The notes beneath the pieces are model-generated. The model was not told the DNA's origin and made no database searches. It saw only the letters and a list, made by a program, of their open reading frames with translations. DNA of 57,516 nucleotides from Burkholderiales bacterium (GTDB lineage Bacteria; Pseudomonadota; Gammaproteobacteria; Burkholderiales; Burkholderiaceae_C), in contig JAJUGJ010000020.1 in NCBI GenBank assembly GCA_029268225.1, positions 1 through 57,516 on the forward strand. The letters run 5' to 3'. A program made the position numbers and the translations under genes. Below are positions 35,595-44,259 of the stretch, one piece after another. How positions within the stretch are numbered: position 1 is the stretch's first letter; each line of letters opens with the position of its first letter.

Positions 35595-38147
35595 TCAGTC
35601 TCTGTCGGCCAGCTTGCTGCGACCTGTGGCTTGGCGGGAGCGCTCACGACGGTCAAGCTCAGCGCTGACTGCCTTGGCGATGGCCTGCAGGTCCATTCCT
35701 GGGGCAGCCTGGATGGTGATGTTGTATGTGCTGCTCGCTGATGGTTGGGCGGATGCGCCTTGTCCAGCTGCTGCAGCGGCGGTGATGGGGGGCCGGCTGT
35801 CGATGGCGGGCATCGCCGCGGTGGCCTGACCGCTGAACATGGGCAGGACGGAGGCAGCAACGGTGGCCATGCCTTTGGCGGCTGCGAGCACCCCACCTTG
35901 TTGGCTTTCGATGCCTGCAGCCGCTCCGTTGGAGATCTCGCCGCCGGCGGCCATGAAGACTCGAGATGGACTCTTGATGCCGAGCTTTTCCTTGAACCAA
36001 CCAACGGTGGAGGTGGCGACATTGACGATCGCGTCTTTGACGAAGCCCAGCCCGCTGGTGATGCCGCTGATGAGTCCCTGGAGCATCATGGCTCCAAAGG
36101 TGGAGAACTTGGTTGGCAGCTCGATGCCGAACCAGCTGAACACTGCGGCGAAGGCGCTATAGAACATGCCGAGCGGCGACCAGTTGAGGATGAAGGCACC
36201 AATGTTGGCCAGCACGGCGGGAATGGTCCCGCCCATGCTTTGCCACTTGGCTGTTATCCAGCCGATGACGGTGTCCCAGTTGCGCCACAGCAGGAACGCG
36301 GCCAGTGCCAGGACGGTGACGGCCAGAATGATGGGGTTGGCCATCATGATGCGGCCCAGCCCCATGACGGCAGAACCGATGTTTCGGAACATGCTGGCGA
36401 GCGGCATGCCTTTGATCCCGATGGTGGCGAGGGCGAAGCGCATGGCCAGCAGGGGAGCCGCGGCACCTGCGACAGCCAGCATCAAGGTGCCGACGACGGT
36501 GAGCAGCGCAGCCAGGCCCCCCATGACCATGACCAGGGTGCCGGATAGCCTGGGGTTCTCAGCGGCCCAGGCGCTGATGGAGTTGCCGAGCTCACCGATC
36601 CATTTGACGATGACCTTGAGGGCAGGCGCGGCGCTGCTGACCAGGCTGCTCATGGCATTGGTCCAGGAGCCTTGGGCAGCCTCGGTGACGTTCTTGAGGG
36701 AGCCGAGCTCTTCGTTGACGCGTTTGCGCAGGTCGGCTTGGGCCTGCATCTTCTGAGCAACCTCTTTATAGCCGTCGAGCCCCTTGCTCATCATGGTGTT
36801 GACGACCTGCAGCGTCTCGGAGTCGTCGCCGAAGACAGCTTTCATGACGCTGGTGCGGTCGGTGTCGTTGAGCTTCTGGAGCTTCTTGACCTGTTCGAAC
36901 ACCTTGTCGATGCCGCCGAAGTTGCCTTTGCCGTCTGTGAAGTCGAGCTTGAACCCGGCCCCTGCGTCCTTGAGGAGGTCGTTGGCTTTGTCGACTTTCT
37001 TGAGGTCCATACCAGCCTGGAACACCTTGCGGATGGCGTTGCCTGCGGATTCTCCGGCCATGCCCGTCTGGTCCATCATCACCAGCAGGGGGGCGAGGCT
37101 GTTGGCCGCCTGCAGGCCTTCCTGGCGCAGCAGACCCATGACGGGCGACATCTTGGTGAAGCCTTGCAGCATGTTGTCGCTGTCCACGCCCAGGTAGTAG
37201 GCGCGCTGGATGGTGTCCATCAGGCCCATCATGTCTTTGTCGACAGTGCGGGTGGCGTCCTGCATCTTGGAGGCGAACTCGGCGGCCTCTGTGACGGGCA
37301 TCTGCAGTTGCACGCCGAGGTACGCTGCGGCCTCGCCCAGCCCACCCAGGATGGTCTTGGCCGGCATGCCCTGACGGATGAGCATGGTCATCATCTGCTG
37401 GAACTCGGCGGTGGTGCCGGGCAGGCGGTCACCCAGGCGCGTGGCCAGGTCGGTGATTTCTTTGAACTCTTTGGGGACGCTGCCGTCGGACTTCATCATG
37501 GCGGCGCGCAGCTGCAGCGACGCTGATTCTTGGTCTCCGTAGGCGCCGAAGGCCGATTGCAGTGGGCTGGCGATGGCGCGGCCGGTAGCCACGCCAGCGG
37601 CTCCGGCTGCGGCTGTCACGCCGACGCGGGTCATGTCCTTGTTGTGCTTGGCGCGGAGTGCGCTGAGCTTTTTGGCCTGCTCACCCTGGGCCTTGAACGC
37701 GGCAGACTGCTTTTCAACGGCGGCGGTGGTCTCTTTGATCTCGCGCTCGAGGCGGTTCTGATCTTCGGAGAGTTTGCCGATGCCCATGGCGTTGGCGCGC
37801 GTGCGCATCTGCGCCATCTGGGCGGCCTGGCGCTTCCATGCCTCGGTCTGGCGGTCAACCGCGGCCGATTGCTTCTTGAGCTGGGCTTCGGTGGCGGTGC
37901 CGGAGTTCTGCAGGCTCTGCAGCAGGGCCTTCTGGATCTTGAGCTGCTGGGAGTTGGCGGCCAGGGCGGCCTGCTGCTTGCGCAGGTCATCGACCATGCC
38001 TTGCTGCTTGTTGAGCTCTTTGAGGCGGTCGCGCGCTGCCTTCAGCGCTTTGGCTGTGTCGTTGGTTGATGAGGTGATTTTGCGCAGCGGGCCGAGCACT
38101 TGCTCGGTGAGCTGCATGCGGACCTTGAGCAGCAGGTCATTGGCCAT
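35595..38147 (-). CDS. T: Tail tape-measure protein gpT
   Basis: An 850-residue tape-measure protein that sets tail length and is later threaded through the tube. The first 150 residues are coiled coil (RDRLKELNKQQGMVDDLRKQ); the central TMP core and Gly/Ala-rich membrane-like helices follow (about 530-650), and the C-terminus holds an IKSPSRVFMAAGGEISNGAA segment common in tape measures. Start at ATG 38147, six bases after GGAGG; the frame also allows GTG 38150. Confidence 0.95.
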   Translation of the reverse strand: MANDLLLKVRMQLTEQVLGPLRKITSSTNDTAKALKAARDRLKELNKQQGMVDDLRKQQAALAANSQQLKIQKALLQSLQNSGTATEAQLKKQSAAVDRQTEAWKRQAAQMAQMRTRANAMGIGKLSEDQNRLEREIKETTAAVEKQSAAFKAQGEQAKKLSALRAKHNKDMTRVGVTAAAGAAGVATGRAIASPLQSAFGAYGDQESASLQLRAAMMKSDGSVPKEFKEITDLATRLGDRLPGTTAEFQQMMTMLIRQGMPAKTILGGLGEAAAYLGVQLQMPVTEAAEFASKMQDATRTVDKDMMGLMDTIQRAYYLGVDSDNMLQGFTKMSPVMGLLRQEGLQAANSLAPLLVMMDQTGMAGESAGNAIRKVFQAGMDLKKVDKANDLLKDAGAGFKLDFTDGKGNFGGIDKVFEQVKKLQKLNDTDRTSVMKAVFGDDSETLQVVNTMMSKGLDGYKEVAQKMQAQADLRKRVNEELGSLKNVTEAAQGSWTNAMSSLVSSAAPALKVIVKWIGELGNSISAWAAENPRLSGTLVMVMGGLAALLTVVGTLMLAVAGAAAPLLAMRFALATIGIKGMPLASMFRNIGSAVMGLGRIMMANPIILAVTVLALAAFLLWRNWDTVIGWITAKWQSMGGTIPAVLANIGAFILNWSPLGMFYSAFAAVFSWFGIELPTKFSTFGAMMLQGLISGITSGLGFVKDAIVNVATSTVGWFKEKLGIKSPSRVFMAAGGEISNGAAAGIESQQGGVLAAAKGMATVAASVLPMFSGQATAAMPAIDSRPPITAAAAAGQGASAQPSASSTYNITIQAAPGMDLQAIAKAVSAELDRRERSRQATGRSKLADRD

Positions 38148-38215
38148 CACGCGCCTCCCCAGGTGTCATGTCAGTGGTTGGCAGGTTGGGGGGGGCGTGT
38201 GTGGTCATCGTCTCG

Positions 38216-38335
38216 CTACTCGTCGCCTGTTTGAGCTCGGACCCTGGCGCGCTCGCGCCACTCCATGAGCTCGGTGATGGACAGGCTGTCCATGTCGGCC
38301 GGGGCCCAGTGAAAGACCACGGCCAGGTCGGCCAT
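38216..38335 (-). CDS. Tail assembly protein gpE' (overlapping -1 frame of gpE)
   Basis: A 39-residue frame, MADLAVVFHWAPADMDSLS then ITELMEWRERARVRAQTGDE, which carries the P2 gpE' signature VFHW-x-P-x-x-M and LxELMxWRERAR. It lies in the -1 frame relative to gpE, and that frame is open without a stop from the slippery site in gpE to its own end. It would be made as the gpE+E' fusion, a tail-assembly chaperone acting with the tape measure. Confidence 0.85.
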   Translation of the reverse strand: MADLAVVFHWAPADMDSLSITELMEWRERARVRAQTGDE

Positions 38336-38343
38336 GGCGTCCT

Positions 38344-38676
38344 CTACGCGGCGGGGGAGTCCGCCAGCTGCGCCTTCGTCAAGAAAAAAGTGGCCACCTT
38401 GGTCCCCAGTTGAACCAGGTCAGCGGGGTCGAGGTCGGCGACTTCGTGCTTGAGCAGGGTGGGCTGGGTGATGCGGGGCAGCACCACGGTCAGGGCGTCG
38501 ACCTGCAGCTGCAGCAGGTCGGTGAGGGAGACGCCACGCAGCTCGCCAGACTTGGGGCGGCGCAGGGTGACGGTGGTGATGGGAGTGCCGCCAGCGCGCT
38601 GGATGGGGGTTTCCAGAGTGACGGTGTTCGGGGCTGCCATTTCAGCGGCAGTCGTGGTGGTGTCGATCGTGCTCAT
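38344..38676 (-). CDS. E: Tail assembly protein gpE
   Basis: 110-residue homologue of P2 gpE. PITTVTLRRPKSGELRGVSL then LTDLLQLQVDALTVVLPRIT matches the phage tail assembly chaperone family. It is made in excess over the frameshifted gpE+E' product; the slip site lies about 15 codons before its stop. It sits between the tube protein FII and the tape measure, the position conserved in nearly all long-tailed phages. Confidence 0.92.
   Translation of the reverse strand: MSTIDTTTTAAEMAAPNTVTLETPIQRAGGTPITTVTLRRPKSGELRGVSLTDLLQLQVDALTVVLPRITQPTLLKHEVADLDPADLVQLGTKVATFFLTKAQLADSPAA
38383..38389 (-). other. -1 frameshift slippery heptamer T TTT TTC in gpE
   Basis: On the coding strand the zero frame reads GCC ACT TTT TTC TTG, giving T TTT TTC in correct phase. 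P2 uses T TTT TTG at the same place. Slipping back one base leads into the gpE' frame. Confidence 0.85.
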
Positions 38677-38711
38677 GGTGATGGAGGATCTTGTGGTTGC
38701 GGATGATGGAA

Positions 38712-39224
38712 TCAGGCGAGGCCAATGGCCGCACGGACATCCGCCATGAGGTCAACGCCGTTGACGATCTCGATCATGTTGACGACGTCGATCTCGATGA
38801 TGGTGGTGCCGTCGATGCTCAAGCGGTAGTAGCTCAGCGCGGAGTTGATCTTGATCTCGGTGTCTTCACCGGCCTTGGCGTCGCCGAAGTCAAACTCGCT
38901 ATGACGGCCACGAACGACGACTTCAAGAGCGCGTACGGCTGCTTCGTCATCTGCCTGGAGGGCGCCAGCGAAGCGCAGGCCAATGGCGTCGACCGTCTTG
39001 GCGCCCCACTGGCTGAGCAGTGTGCGGATGTAGCCGGCAGCCGTCCAGGACATCTCCAGAGCTTCCATGCCCATGTCGGACTTGATGGGCGCGGTCATGC
39101 CGCCAGCCCGGTAGTCCTCCATCTTGCGGGTGAGTTTGGGCAAAGTGACCGAGGGCACTTCGCCGATGTAGGCGTCGCCGTCGTTGAACAGGACGAAGTT
39201 CTTGAGCTTGCGGGGGAGTGACAT
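38712..39224 (-). CDS. FII: Major tail tube protein FII
   Basis: 170-residue homologue of P2 FII, which polymerises into the inner tail tube. MSLPRKLKNFVLFNDGDAYI is the typical opening, with EVPSVTLPKLTRKMEDYRAG following. It lies 44 bases after the sheath gene and is part of the FI-FII-E-T-U-D unit. Confidence 0.95.
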   Translation of the reverse strand: MSLPRKLKNFVLFNDGDAYIGEVPSVTLPKLTRKMEDYRAGGMTAPIKSDMGMEALEMSWTAAGYIRTLLSQWGAKTVDAIGLRFAGALQADDEAAVRALEVVVRGRHSEFDFGDAKAGEDTEIKINSALSYYRLSIDGTTIIEIDVVNMIEIVNGVDLMADVRAAIGLA

Positions 39225-39268
39225 GCGGTGTCCTCAGGTGGTCAGGTCGGGCGACGGGCAGGGATCGC

Positions 39269-40438
39269 TCAGCCGGCGATCTGTGCGGAGAAGTCAGCGA
39301 AGTAGCTGTCGGTGATGCGCTGGTTGAAGGTGAGGTCTTCAACAGGGGGCACAGGGGTGTAGTCGTAGTCGATGACCAGCTTGCCGTCCTTGAGGGAGGT
39401 GGCGTCGTTCTTGGTCTCGTCGTACCAGGCCTTGCCGTCGATGATGTAGCCGTCCGCTTTGAGGCGCCGCATCTTGGCGTTGATGCCGTCGATGATGTCG
39501 CGCACCAGGCTCGGGTGCAGGGGCTTGTCGATGGCCCACATGTGGGCTTCGGCAATGGTGTCGGCCAGCACCTGGGCAGTGCGGGTGGCCGACTCAAAGG
39601 CGAAGAGTGGATCGTCCGAGCAGGTGCGGTTGCCCCAGAAGCGGAAGCCGTCTCGACGGATGAGGGTGGTGACCTCGGATTCGTTGAGCAGGCCTGCGTC
39701 GGTCGCAGGGTTTTGCAGGTCGAAGAAGATGTCCTTGCTGATGCCAACGACGCCGTTGACGCCCACGTTGGACAGTGTTTTGTGCCAGCCAGTCTCTTCG
39801 TCGATCTTGGCGCGCAGGCCCAGGGCATAGGCCGTTGCGGGCACGTCGACAGTGGTGGAGGTGGCGGTGTCCCAGGCCTGGAAGTCGGGATAGATGAGCA
39901 TCAGCTCGCGCTGGCTGAAGTTGTCGCGGTAGGCGATGACTTCGCTGATCGTTTCACCGATGGCTTTGGCGTAGGCCATGGCGCGCAGGTCTTGTGCGAT
40001 GGATGCCAGGGCGGTGGCGACTGGCTGGGTGTCCAGGCCAGGGGCACCAAGGATGCGTGGTTTGACGCCGAGAACGGCCTCAGCCGAGAGCAGTGCCTGC
40101 AGACCGGTCTTTTGGCCGTCAGGCAGGACGGTGCCGATGACGTTGCTGTTGGTCTGAGCTTCGTCCGCACCAGGCGCGACGCGCACGACCACGACGATGG
40201 GCGAGGATTGCTGGCTGATGCCTTCGAGGGTCTTGGCCAGTGTGCCGCTCGTGCCAGCCTTGCCAATGGCGTTGAGCACGTTGGTGATCAGTGCGGGCCG
40301 ATCCAGAGGGAAGACGGTGGCGTCAGCATCTGCCGCGGTTGCGACCAGGCCGATGATGGCCGTGGAGATGGTGCGGATGCGGCGCGTGCCGCCATTGATT
40401 TCAACGACGCGTACGCCGTGGTGGAAGTCTGCAGGCAT
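39269..40438 (-). CDS. FI: Major tail sheath protein FI
   Basis: 389-residue contractile sheath subunit. HGVRVVEINGGTRRIRTIST is the family opening; the C-terminal insertion and clamp (RDIIDGINAKMRRLKADGYI, ending RITDSYFADFSAQIAG) are present. It shows the phage is a myovirus. AGGAG precedes the start. A 90-base gap with a hairpin separates it from the fibre cassette, consistent with a new late transcript starting here. Confidence 0.96.
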   Translation of the reverse strand: MPADFHHGVRVVEINGGTRRIRTISTAIIGLVATAADADATVFPLDRPALITNVLNAIGKAGTSGTLAKTLEGISQQSSPIVVVVRVAPGADEAQTNSNVIGTVLPDGQKTGLQALLSAEAVLGVKPRILGAPGLDTQPVATALASIAQDLRAMAYAKAIGETISEVIAYRDNFSQRELMLIYPDFQAWDTATSTTVDVPATAYALGLRAKIDEETGWHKTLSNVGVNGVVGISKDIFFDLQNPATDAGLLNESEVTTLIRRDGFRFWGNRTCSDDPLFAFESATRTAQVLADTIAEAHMWAIDKPLHPSLVRDIIDGINAKMRRLKADGYIIDGKAWYDETKNDATSLKDGKLVIDYDYTPVPPVEDLTFNQRITDSYFADFSAQIAG

Positions 40439-40501
40439 TGAGCGCTCCTATGTGGATAGGAGGCATCTTGGCCTGGGCTTTCGCGCGTAGCGAGATGTGC
40501 A

Positions 40502-40526
40502 AGGTCGGCCGGGTAGGTGCCGACCT
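40502..40526 (-). terminator. Hairpin between fibre cassette and sheath gene
   Basis: AGGTCGGC (40502-40509) and GCCGACCT (40519-40526), 8-bp perfect arms, 9-base loop, just after the stop of the fibre-assembly gene. The following bases are not T-rich, so termination would be weak or Rho-assisted; it marks the probable border of two late operons. Confidence 0.45.
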
Positions 40527-40528
40527 GA

Positions 40529-40888
40529 TCAGGTGCGAACAGGCATGTTGATGAGCTCTGCGACGTCCTGGTTCTCGTCGAAGAAGGCCTGCAAGCGGGC
40601 AAGTCTGTCGTCCACGGGTGGCTGCTCAACCCTCTTGGCAGCTTGCGGACGGACGATAAGCTCCCAGGATACGCTGTTCCAACGCGGCCATTTGTCATCT
40701 GCCCAGTCTGGCTCAAAGGTGCCTACTGAGAGGGGGGAGTCGCCAGGCCGGTACGTTCCAGGCGGTGCCGTCAGTGTGCAGAGAGCAGGCACGTGGAACA
40801 CGCCAGGCTCAAGCGGGGACTCGTGAGAGACGGTCAGGCCCATGTAGAGACCGGCGCGGTCGAACTGGAATGCGGGCTTGATGGCCAT
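40529..40888 (-). CDS. Probable tail fibre assembly protein
   Basis: A 119-residue protein directly downstream of the collar-domain fibre gene, where P2 has fibre chaperone G. The order ESPLEPGVFHVPALCTLTAP, then SWELIVRPQ and a helical tail resembles the short fibre-assembly proteins with a repeating W-x-x-x-x-W pattern. It is not clearly P2 gpG by sequence, so the assignment rests on place and general resemblance. Confidence 0.65.
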   Translation of the reverse strand: MAIKPAFQFDRAGLYMGLTVSHESPLEPGVFHVPALCTLTAPPGTYRPGDSPLSVGTFEPDWADDKWPRWNSVSWELIVRPQAAKRVEQPPVDDRLARLQAFFDENQDVAELINMPVRT

Positions 40889-40893
40889 GGTGA

Positions 40894-42249
40894 TCAGTAT
40901 TTGATGATGGGGAGGTAGTAGCGGTGCCGTGGGGCTGGGTCGGTGACACCGATGTTGCGCATGCGGATGTGGTGATCGTCACCGTCTCGACTACGGCCTG
41001 TAACTCGCCAGCCTGACCATCCGCCGTTTGCGGGTACGTTCTCAACACCGGAGGCGTTGTTCTCTCCTGCGGGATTCCGGGCGCTTTCGAACTGCGCAAG
41101 AGCATTGGAGGAGGAGCTCTGAAAGCTTCCGAGCGCCTTTCCGCTGGAAGGCCCACCCCACCCACGATCAAAGTTCTCGCGATCGTCAGGTAGGTTGAAG
41201 GTGTTGAAGCCGTCTCCTGCTCCGAACCTGTCACCCAGGACCGAATAGAGCTGGCTGTAAGCCGTGCGGCTGATGGCTGACCCATCGCGCACCAGCCAGC
41301 CAGGCGGCGGTGTAAGTCCAGCGTAGTGGTCAATGATCCCAGGCGGCACCAGCTGGCGGACATCGTCTTTGCTGAACACGCCTAGGTTATGGCGTGCCTC
41401 CTCAACATCGTCCAGATCGGCGAGGTTTTGATACTTGAGCAGGCGCGGCGCGGCGGCACCTGCGGGTTCGTTTTGCACACCCAGGAAGACGGTGTTCTCC
41501 GGATAGCTCGAGGCCAGCGTGAGCCGTGTTTCTTCCAGAGGGTCTGCAGTCCATTGGTCGTTGGCGAGGCGTTCGCCATTGATGTAGACGGCGAGCCCGT
41601 GCGTGGTGGTGATCGCCAGGTTGACGATGGTTTGGCCGCTTGCCAGCGTCTGCTTCTCTTCAATGGGCTCGATGACCACATTGGCTGCGGCATCTTCGTC
41701 AGCCCATTTGTAGTCGCCATCGATGTTGGATTCCTTGATCAGCTTTTGACCAGTGGTTCCACCTGGAATGACCGTGGCAGCCGTGACGTTGCTGATCACC
41801 CATTGCTGCGAGGCCATCGCCACGTTGGGGTCGATTTGAAGCGTGATCACGTCAGCGTTGGACGCGACGAATTCGATTCGCACCAAGACGTCAGCTGTCG
41901 CACCTTCACCAAGACTCGGGATGTAGCTTGGCGACAGACTGCTGGTGACAAACGCCACGCCGGAGGCGTTGTAGATGATGGCCTCGCGTGTGGTGAAGCC
42001 CCCGGCTGTGGCCGGCACAGCCATCTCGACAACGAAGCGTGTGGGATCAGAGATGTGGCGATACACGCGATTGATGGCGCCGCGGTACATCTCACGCACC
42101 AGCGTGGTTTGATTCACGTTCGGCTCAACGGCATTCCCTGCGCCGTCACCCACCGCCATGTGTGTCAAATTGACTGGCGTCCCTGTCGCTGCTGCCTGAG
42201 ACATAGCGATCAGGCCGGCAGTTGTATGGATGGTTTTGAATTCAGCCAT
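40894..42249 (-). CDS. Tail fibre protein with DUF3751 head and tail-collar domain
   Basis: 451 residues. The N-terminal 150 (MAEFKTIHTTAGLIAMSQAA, then VNLTHMAVGDGAGNAVEPN) is the DUF3751/gpH-type attachment domain that joins fibre to baseplate. The middle is a beta-rich linker, and residues about 320-390 (PPGIIDHYAGLTPPPGWLVR, then YSQLYSVLGDRFGAGDGFNT FNLPD-type) form a phage tail-collar domain. The tip, ending RHRYYLPIIKY, probably contacts the receptor. It is P2 gpH-like but shorter. Confidence 0.88.
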   Translation of the reverse strand: MAEFKTIHTTAGLIAMSQAAATGTPVNLTHMAVGDGAGNAVEPNVNQTTLVREMYRGAINRVYRHISDPTRFVVEMAVPATAGGFTTREAIIYNASGVAFVTSSLSPSYIPSLGEGATADVLVRIEFVASNADVITLQIDPNVAMASQQWVISNVTAATVIPGGTTGQKLIKESNIDGDYKWADEDAAANVVIEPIEEKQTLASGQTIVNLAITTTHGLAVYINGERLANDQWTADPLEETRLTLASSYPENTVFLGVQNEPAGAAAPRLLKYQNLADLDDVEEARHNLGVFSKDDVRQLVPPGIIDHYAGLTPPPGWLVRDGSAISRTAYSQLYSVLGDRFGAGDGFNTFNLPDDRENFDRGWGGPSSGKALGSFQSSSSNALAQFESARNPAGENNASGVENVPANGGWSGWRVTGRSRDGDDHHIRMRNIGVTDPAPRHRYYLPIIKY

Positions 42250-42263
42250 GGTTCAGTCTGGTG

Positions 42264-43679
42264 TTAGGGGCCGGTGGTAGGGAATGGGGTGGTGGGTGGC
42301 GTGAAGCTGATTGTTGGCGGGATAAATGCTTCCGTGTACCTGGCAACACCTTTTGTAATCCGCAACTCGTCAATGTAGGCGTTCAGATACCCATCAGCAC
42401 CATCCCAGGCATTCCGACCGATTGATGTGAATCCATCGTAGGAAAGAACCAAGTTGGTTGTGCCACCACCTACAGCCGTCAGAAGGCCATCGAAGTAGAT
42501 CCGCCATGTTGTTGTGACCTTGACGATTGCACAGTGAACCCATTGATTTAGCGGCAACTGGTCAACGGAAGTTGTGGAACCACCCCCAGTGTTAAATGAC
42601 CACCCGCCAACAACAAGCCGCCGATCATTGCCAACATAAATAAGGTCAGCTCCAGGCCCATTTGAATTACGGCCTGACGCAATAACTGCCGCGTATTTCG
42701 CTGACGTACTTAGCAGGTAAATGAAGAATTCAATGGTGCACTCAGGATCATTCAACACTAGCTCCGATCCTGACGGAATTGTGAATTGAGATGCACCCGG
42801 AATCTTCAAGCTCTTGCTTCCATACTTGTATTGCTCAGGGGAAGCCTCCGCCGAGCCATACGGAGTAAGTGTCCTGGCGTAAGACGAACTATCAGAGAGG
42901 TCCTCTCCGCGCAAAAGCAGGACGACATTCGAGAAATATGGGTCAACACCGGCAGGCGGACCCTGGTTCGGGAATTGTGACGTTGGCGGGACGAAGTTCG
43001 CCGCGTAGCGAGCGACGCCCTTCGTGATGCGCACCTCGTCGATATAGCCGCCGTAGCCACCATCGCCGCCACGCCCGATGTAGAACGGGGCGGCGGTTGA
43101 TGCCAGGGACGTGTAGGCGATCGTCGTCGGCGACTTGATGCCGCGCACGTAGACTTGAAACGCTGATCCGGTGCCAACGACCGCGATGTGGTTCTGCTGG
43201 CCAGGAATGACAGCGACGTCGGCAAATGTCGCGATGGCGTGCCACGTCGAATTGGTTGGATCGCTGATCAGCGCCTCGATGTTGCCGGCGCTCGTGATGC
43301 GGAACTCGAACGGGCTGTAGACAGCTCCAATGCGTCGGCTGAACAGGCCAGCGTTGGGTATACCCAGCGTCGGCATGTAAACAACCGCCTCCATGGTGAA
43401 TGGCTGGTTGCCGAAATCAAACGCGCCATCCGTGTTCTCGGCGCGCAGCGTTGAGCCGTTTTTGTCCCACAGGCCGCTCGTAGGCCCGAACGCAGGATGA
43501 GCATTTTGCAGCGTGACGTTTGGATATGCGTTGTTGATCCAATCGCGCCCTGTCTCATCCACGACCGTCGTGTTGCCAACAGGACCGTCCAGGTGCAGCA
43601 GTGCAACCACCTTGTCCCAATAAGGGTCAAAGGCGGCGCTCATCAGGCGCCGGCGCGATGCGGTGATCCCTGGGATCAT
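42264..43679 (-). CDS. Tail adhesin with two LamG-like (concanavalin fold) domains
   Basis: 471 residues with two tandem copies of one lectin-like module. Copy 1 (about 18-235) runs from DPYWDKVVALLHLDG to YIDEVRITKGVARYAANFVP; copy 2 (about 245-460) runs from DPYFSNVVLLLRGEDLS to YIDELRITKGVARYTEAFIP. LamG-3 domains bind carbohydrate, so it is likely a receptor-binding or depolymerising-associated adhesin; no hydrolase motif seen. The DNA coding copy 2 (about 42290-42960) is visibly AT-richer than that of copy 1, which suggests separate origin. It overlaps the upstream gene by four bases. Confidence 0.8.
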   Translation of the reverse strand: MIPGITASRRRLMSAAFDPYWDKVVALLHLDGPVGNTTVVDETGRDWINNAYPNVTLQNAHPAFGPTSGLWDKNGSTLRAENTDGAFDFGNQPFTMEAVVYMPTLGIPNAGLFSRRIGAVYSPFEFRITSAGNIEALISDPTNSTWHAIATFADVAVIPGQQNHIAVVGTGSAFQVYVRGIKSPTTIAYTSLASTAAPFYIGRGGDGGYGGYIDEVRITKGVARYAANFVPPTSQFPNQGPPAGVDPYFSNVVLLLRGEDLSDSSSYARTLTPYGSAEASPEQYKYGSKSLKIPGASQFTIPSGSELVLNDPECTIEFFIYLLSTSAKYAAVIASGRNSNGPGADLIYVGNDRRLVVGGWSFNTGGGSTTSVDQLPLNQWVHCAIVKVTTTWRIYFDGLLTAVGGGTTNLVLSYDGFTSIGRNAWDGADGYLNAYIDELRITKGVARYTEAFIPPTISFTPPTTPFPTTGP

Positions 43680-44251
43680 GCTGGCACCACCGCACCGAAC
43701 ACGTCGGCTTCTGCTGCACCCACGATCTTCACCGTGACCGTGCCGCCTGGAGGGACCACCAGGGTGCCATCGGCTGGAGGGTTGAGCACGAACGTGCCAG
43801 CGGTGGTCAATGTCAGGTCAGCAGCTCCCACATTGCGAACGTGGTACTCGTCGCCCGGCGAGTAGATCTGTGCACTGTCAAAAGTGAAGGACTTGGCATC
43901 GGCATTGGTGAACCGGATGTAATGCCCAGCATCACCCAAACTGGCAGTGCGAGCGATGCCTGCCTCGGTGAGGATCGGCACACCCTTACCGATTGGATCT
44001 GATCGGAAGCGCACACGCATGCGGCGGACGCGCCCAAGGCCAGTGACCTCCAGATCGTAGTCCCCATCAGGTGCCGCCACCATGATCAGGCCGTCAGCGT
44101 CAGCCTCGAAGGGGTTGGCCATCGCCTCGCCAGCTGCATCCTGCAGGCCTGCCGCCAGCATGTTGGTGCCAGCGTGATAGAGGGCGGCCGTTGCGTTGGG
44201 GATGACGCCGGTTCCGTTCGGATCCAGGACGAAGAGTGATTTCAGTTCCAT
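43676..44251 (-). CDS. Phage structural protein, baseplate/fibre region, unknown
   Basis: 191 residues, beta-rich. The first half (IPNATAALYHAGTNMLAAGL, then GLIMVAAPDGDYDLEVTG) resembles small beta-sandwich connectors found in phage fibres and baseplates; the second half (GTFVLNPPADGTLVVPPGGT) is a repetitive beta segment. It lies between gpI and the LamG adhesin, and is coupled to the latter. I infer a connector or minor fibre; no named family recognised. Confidence 0.65.
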   Translation of the reverse strand: MELKSLFVLDPNGTGVIPNATAALYHAGTNMLAAGLQDAAGEAMANPFEADADGLIMVAAPDGDYDLEVTGLGRVRRMRVRFRSDPIGKGVPILTEAGIARTASLGDAGHYIRFTNADAKSFTFDSAQIYSPGDEYHVRNVGAADLTLTTAGTFVLNPPADGTLVVPPGGTVTVKIVGAAEADVFGAVVPA

Positions 44252-44259
44252 GGTTCAAC

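Noticed and set aside
38188..38195. Eight-G run between gpE' and gpT as a phase-variation tract
   Set aside because: It lies in the short gap before the T ribosome-binding site and outside both frames; slipping would not alter a product.
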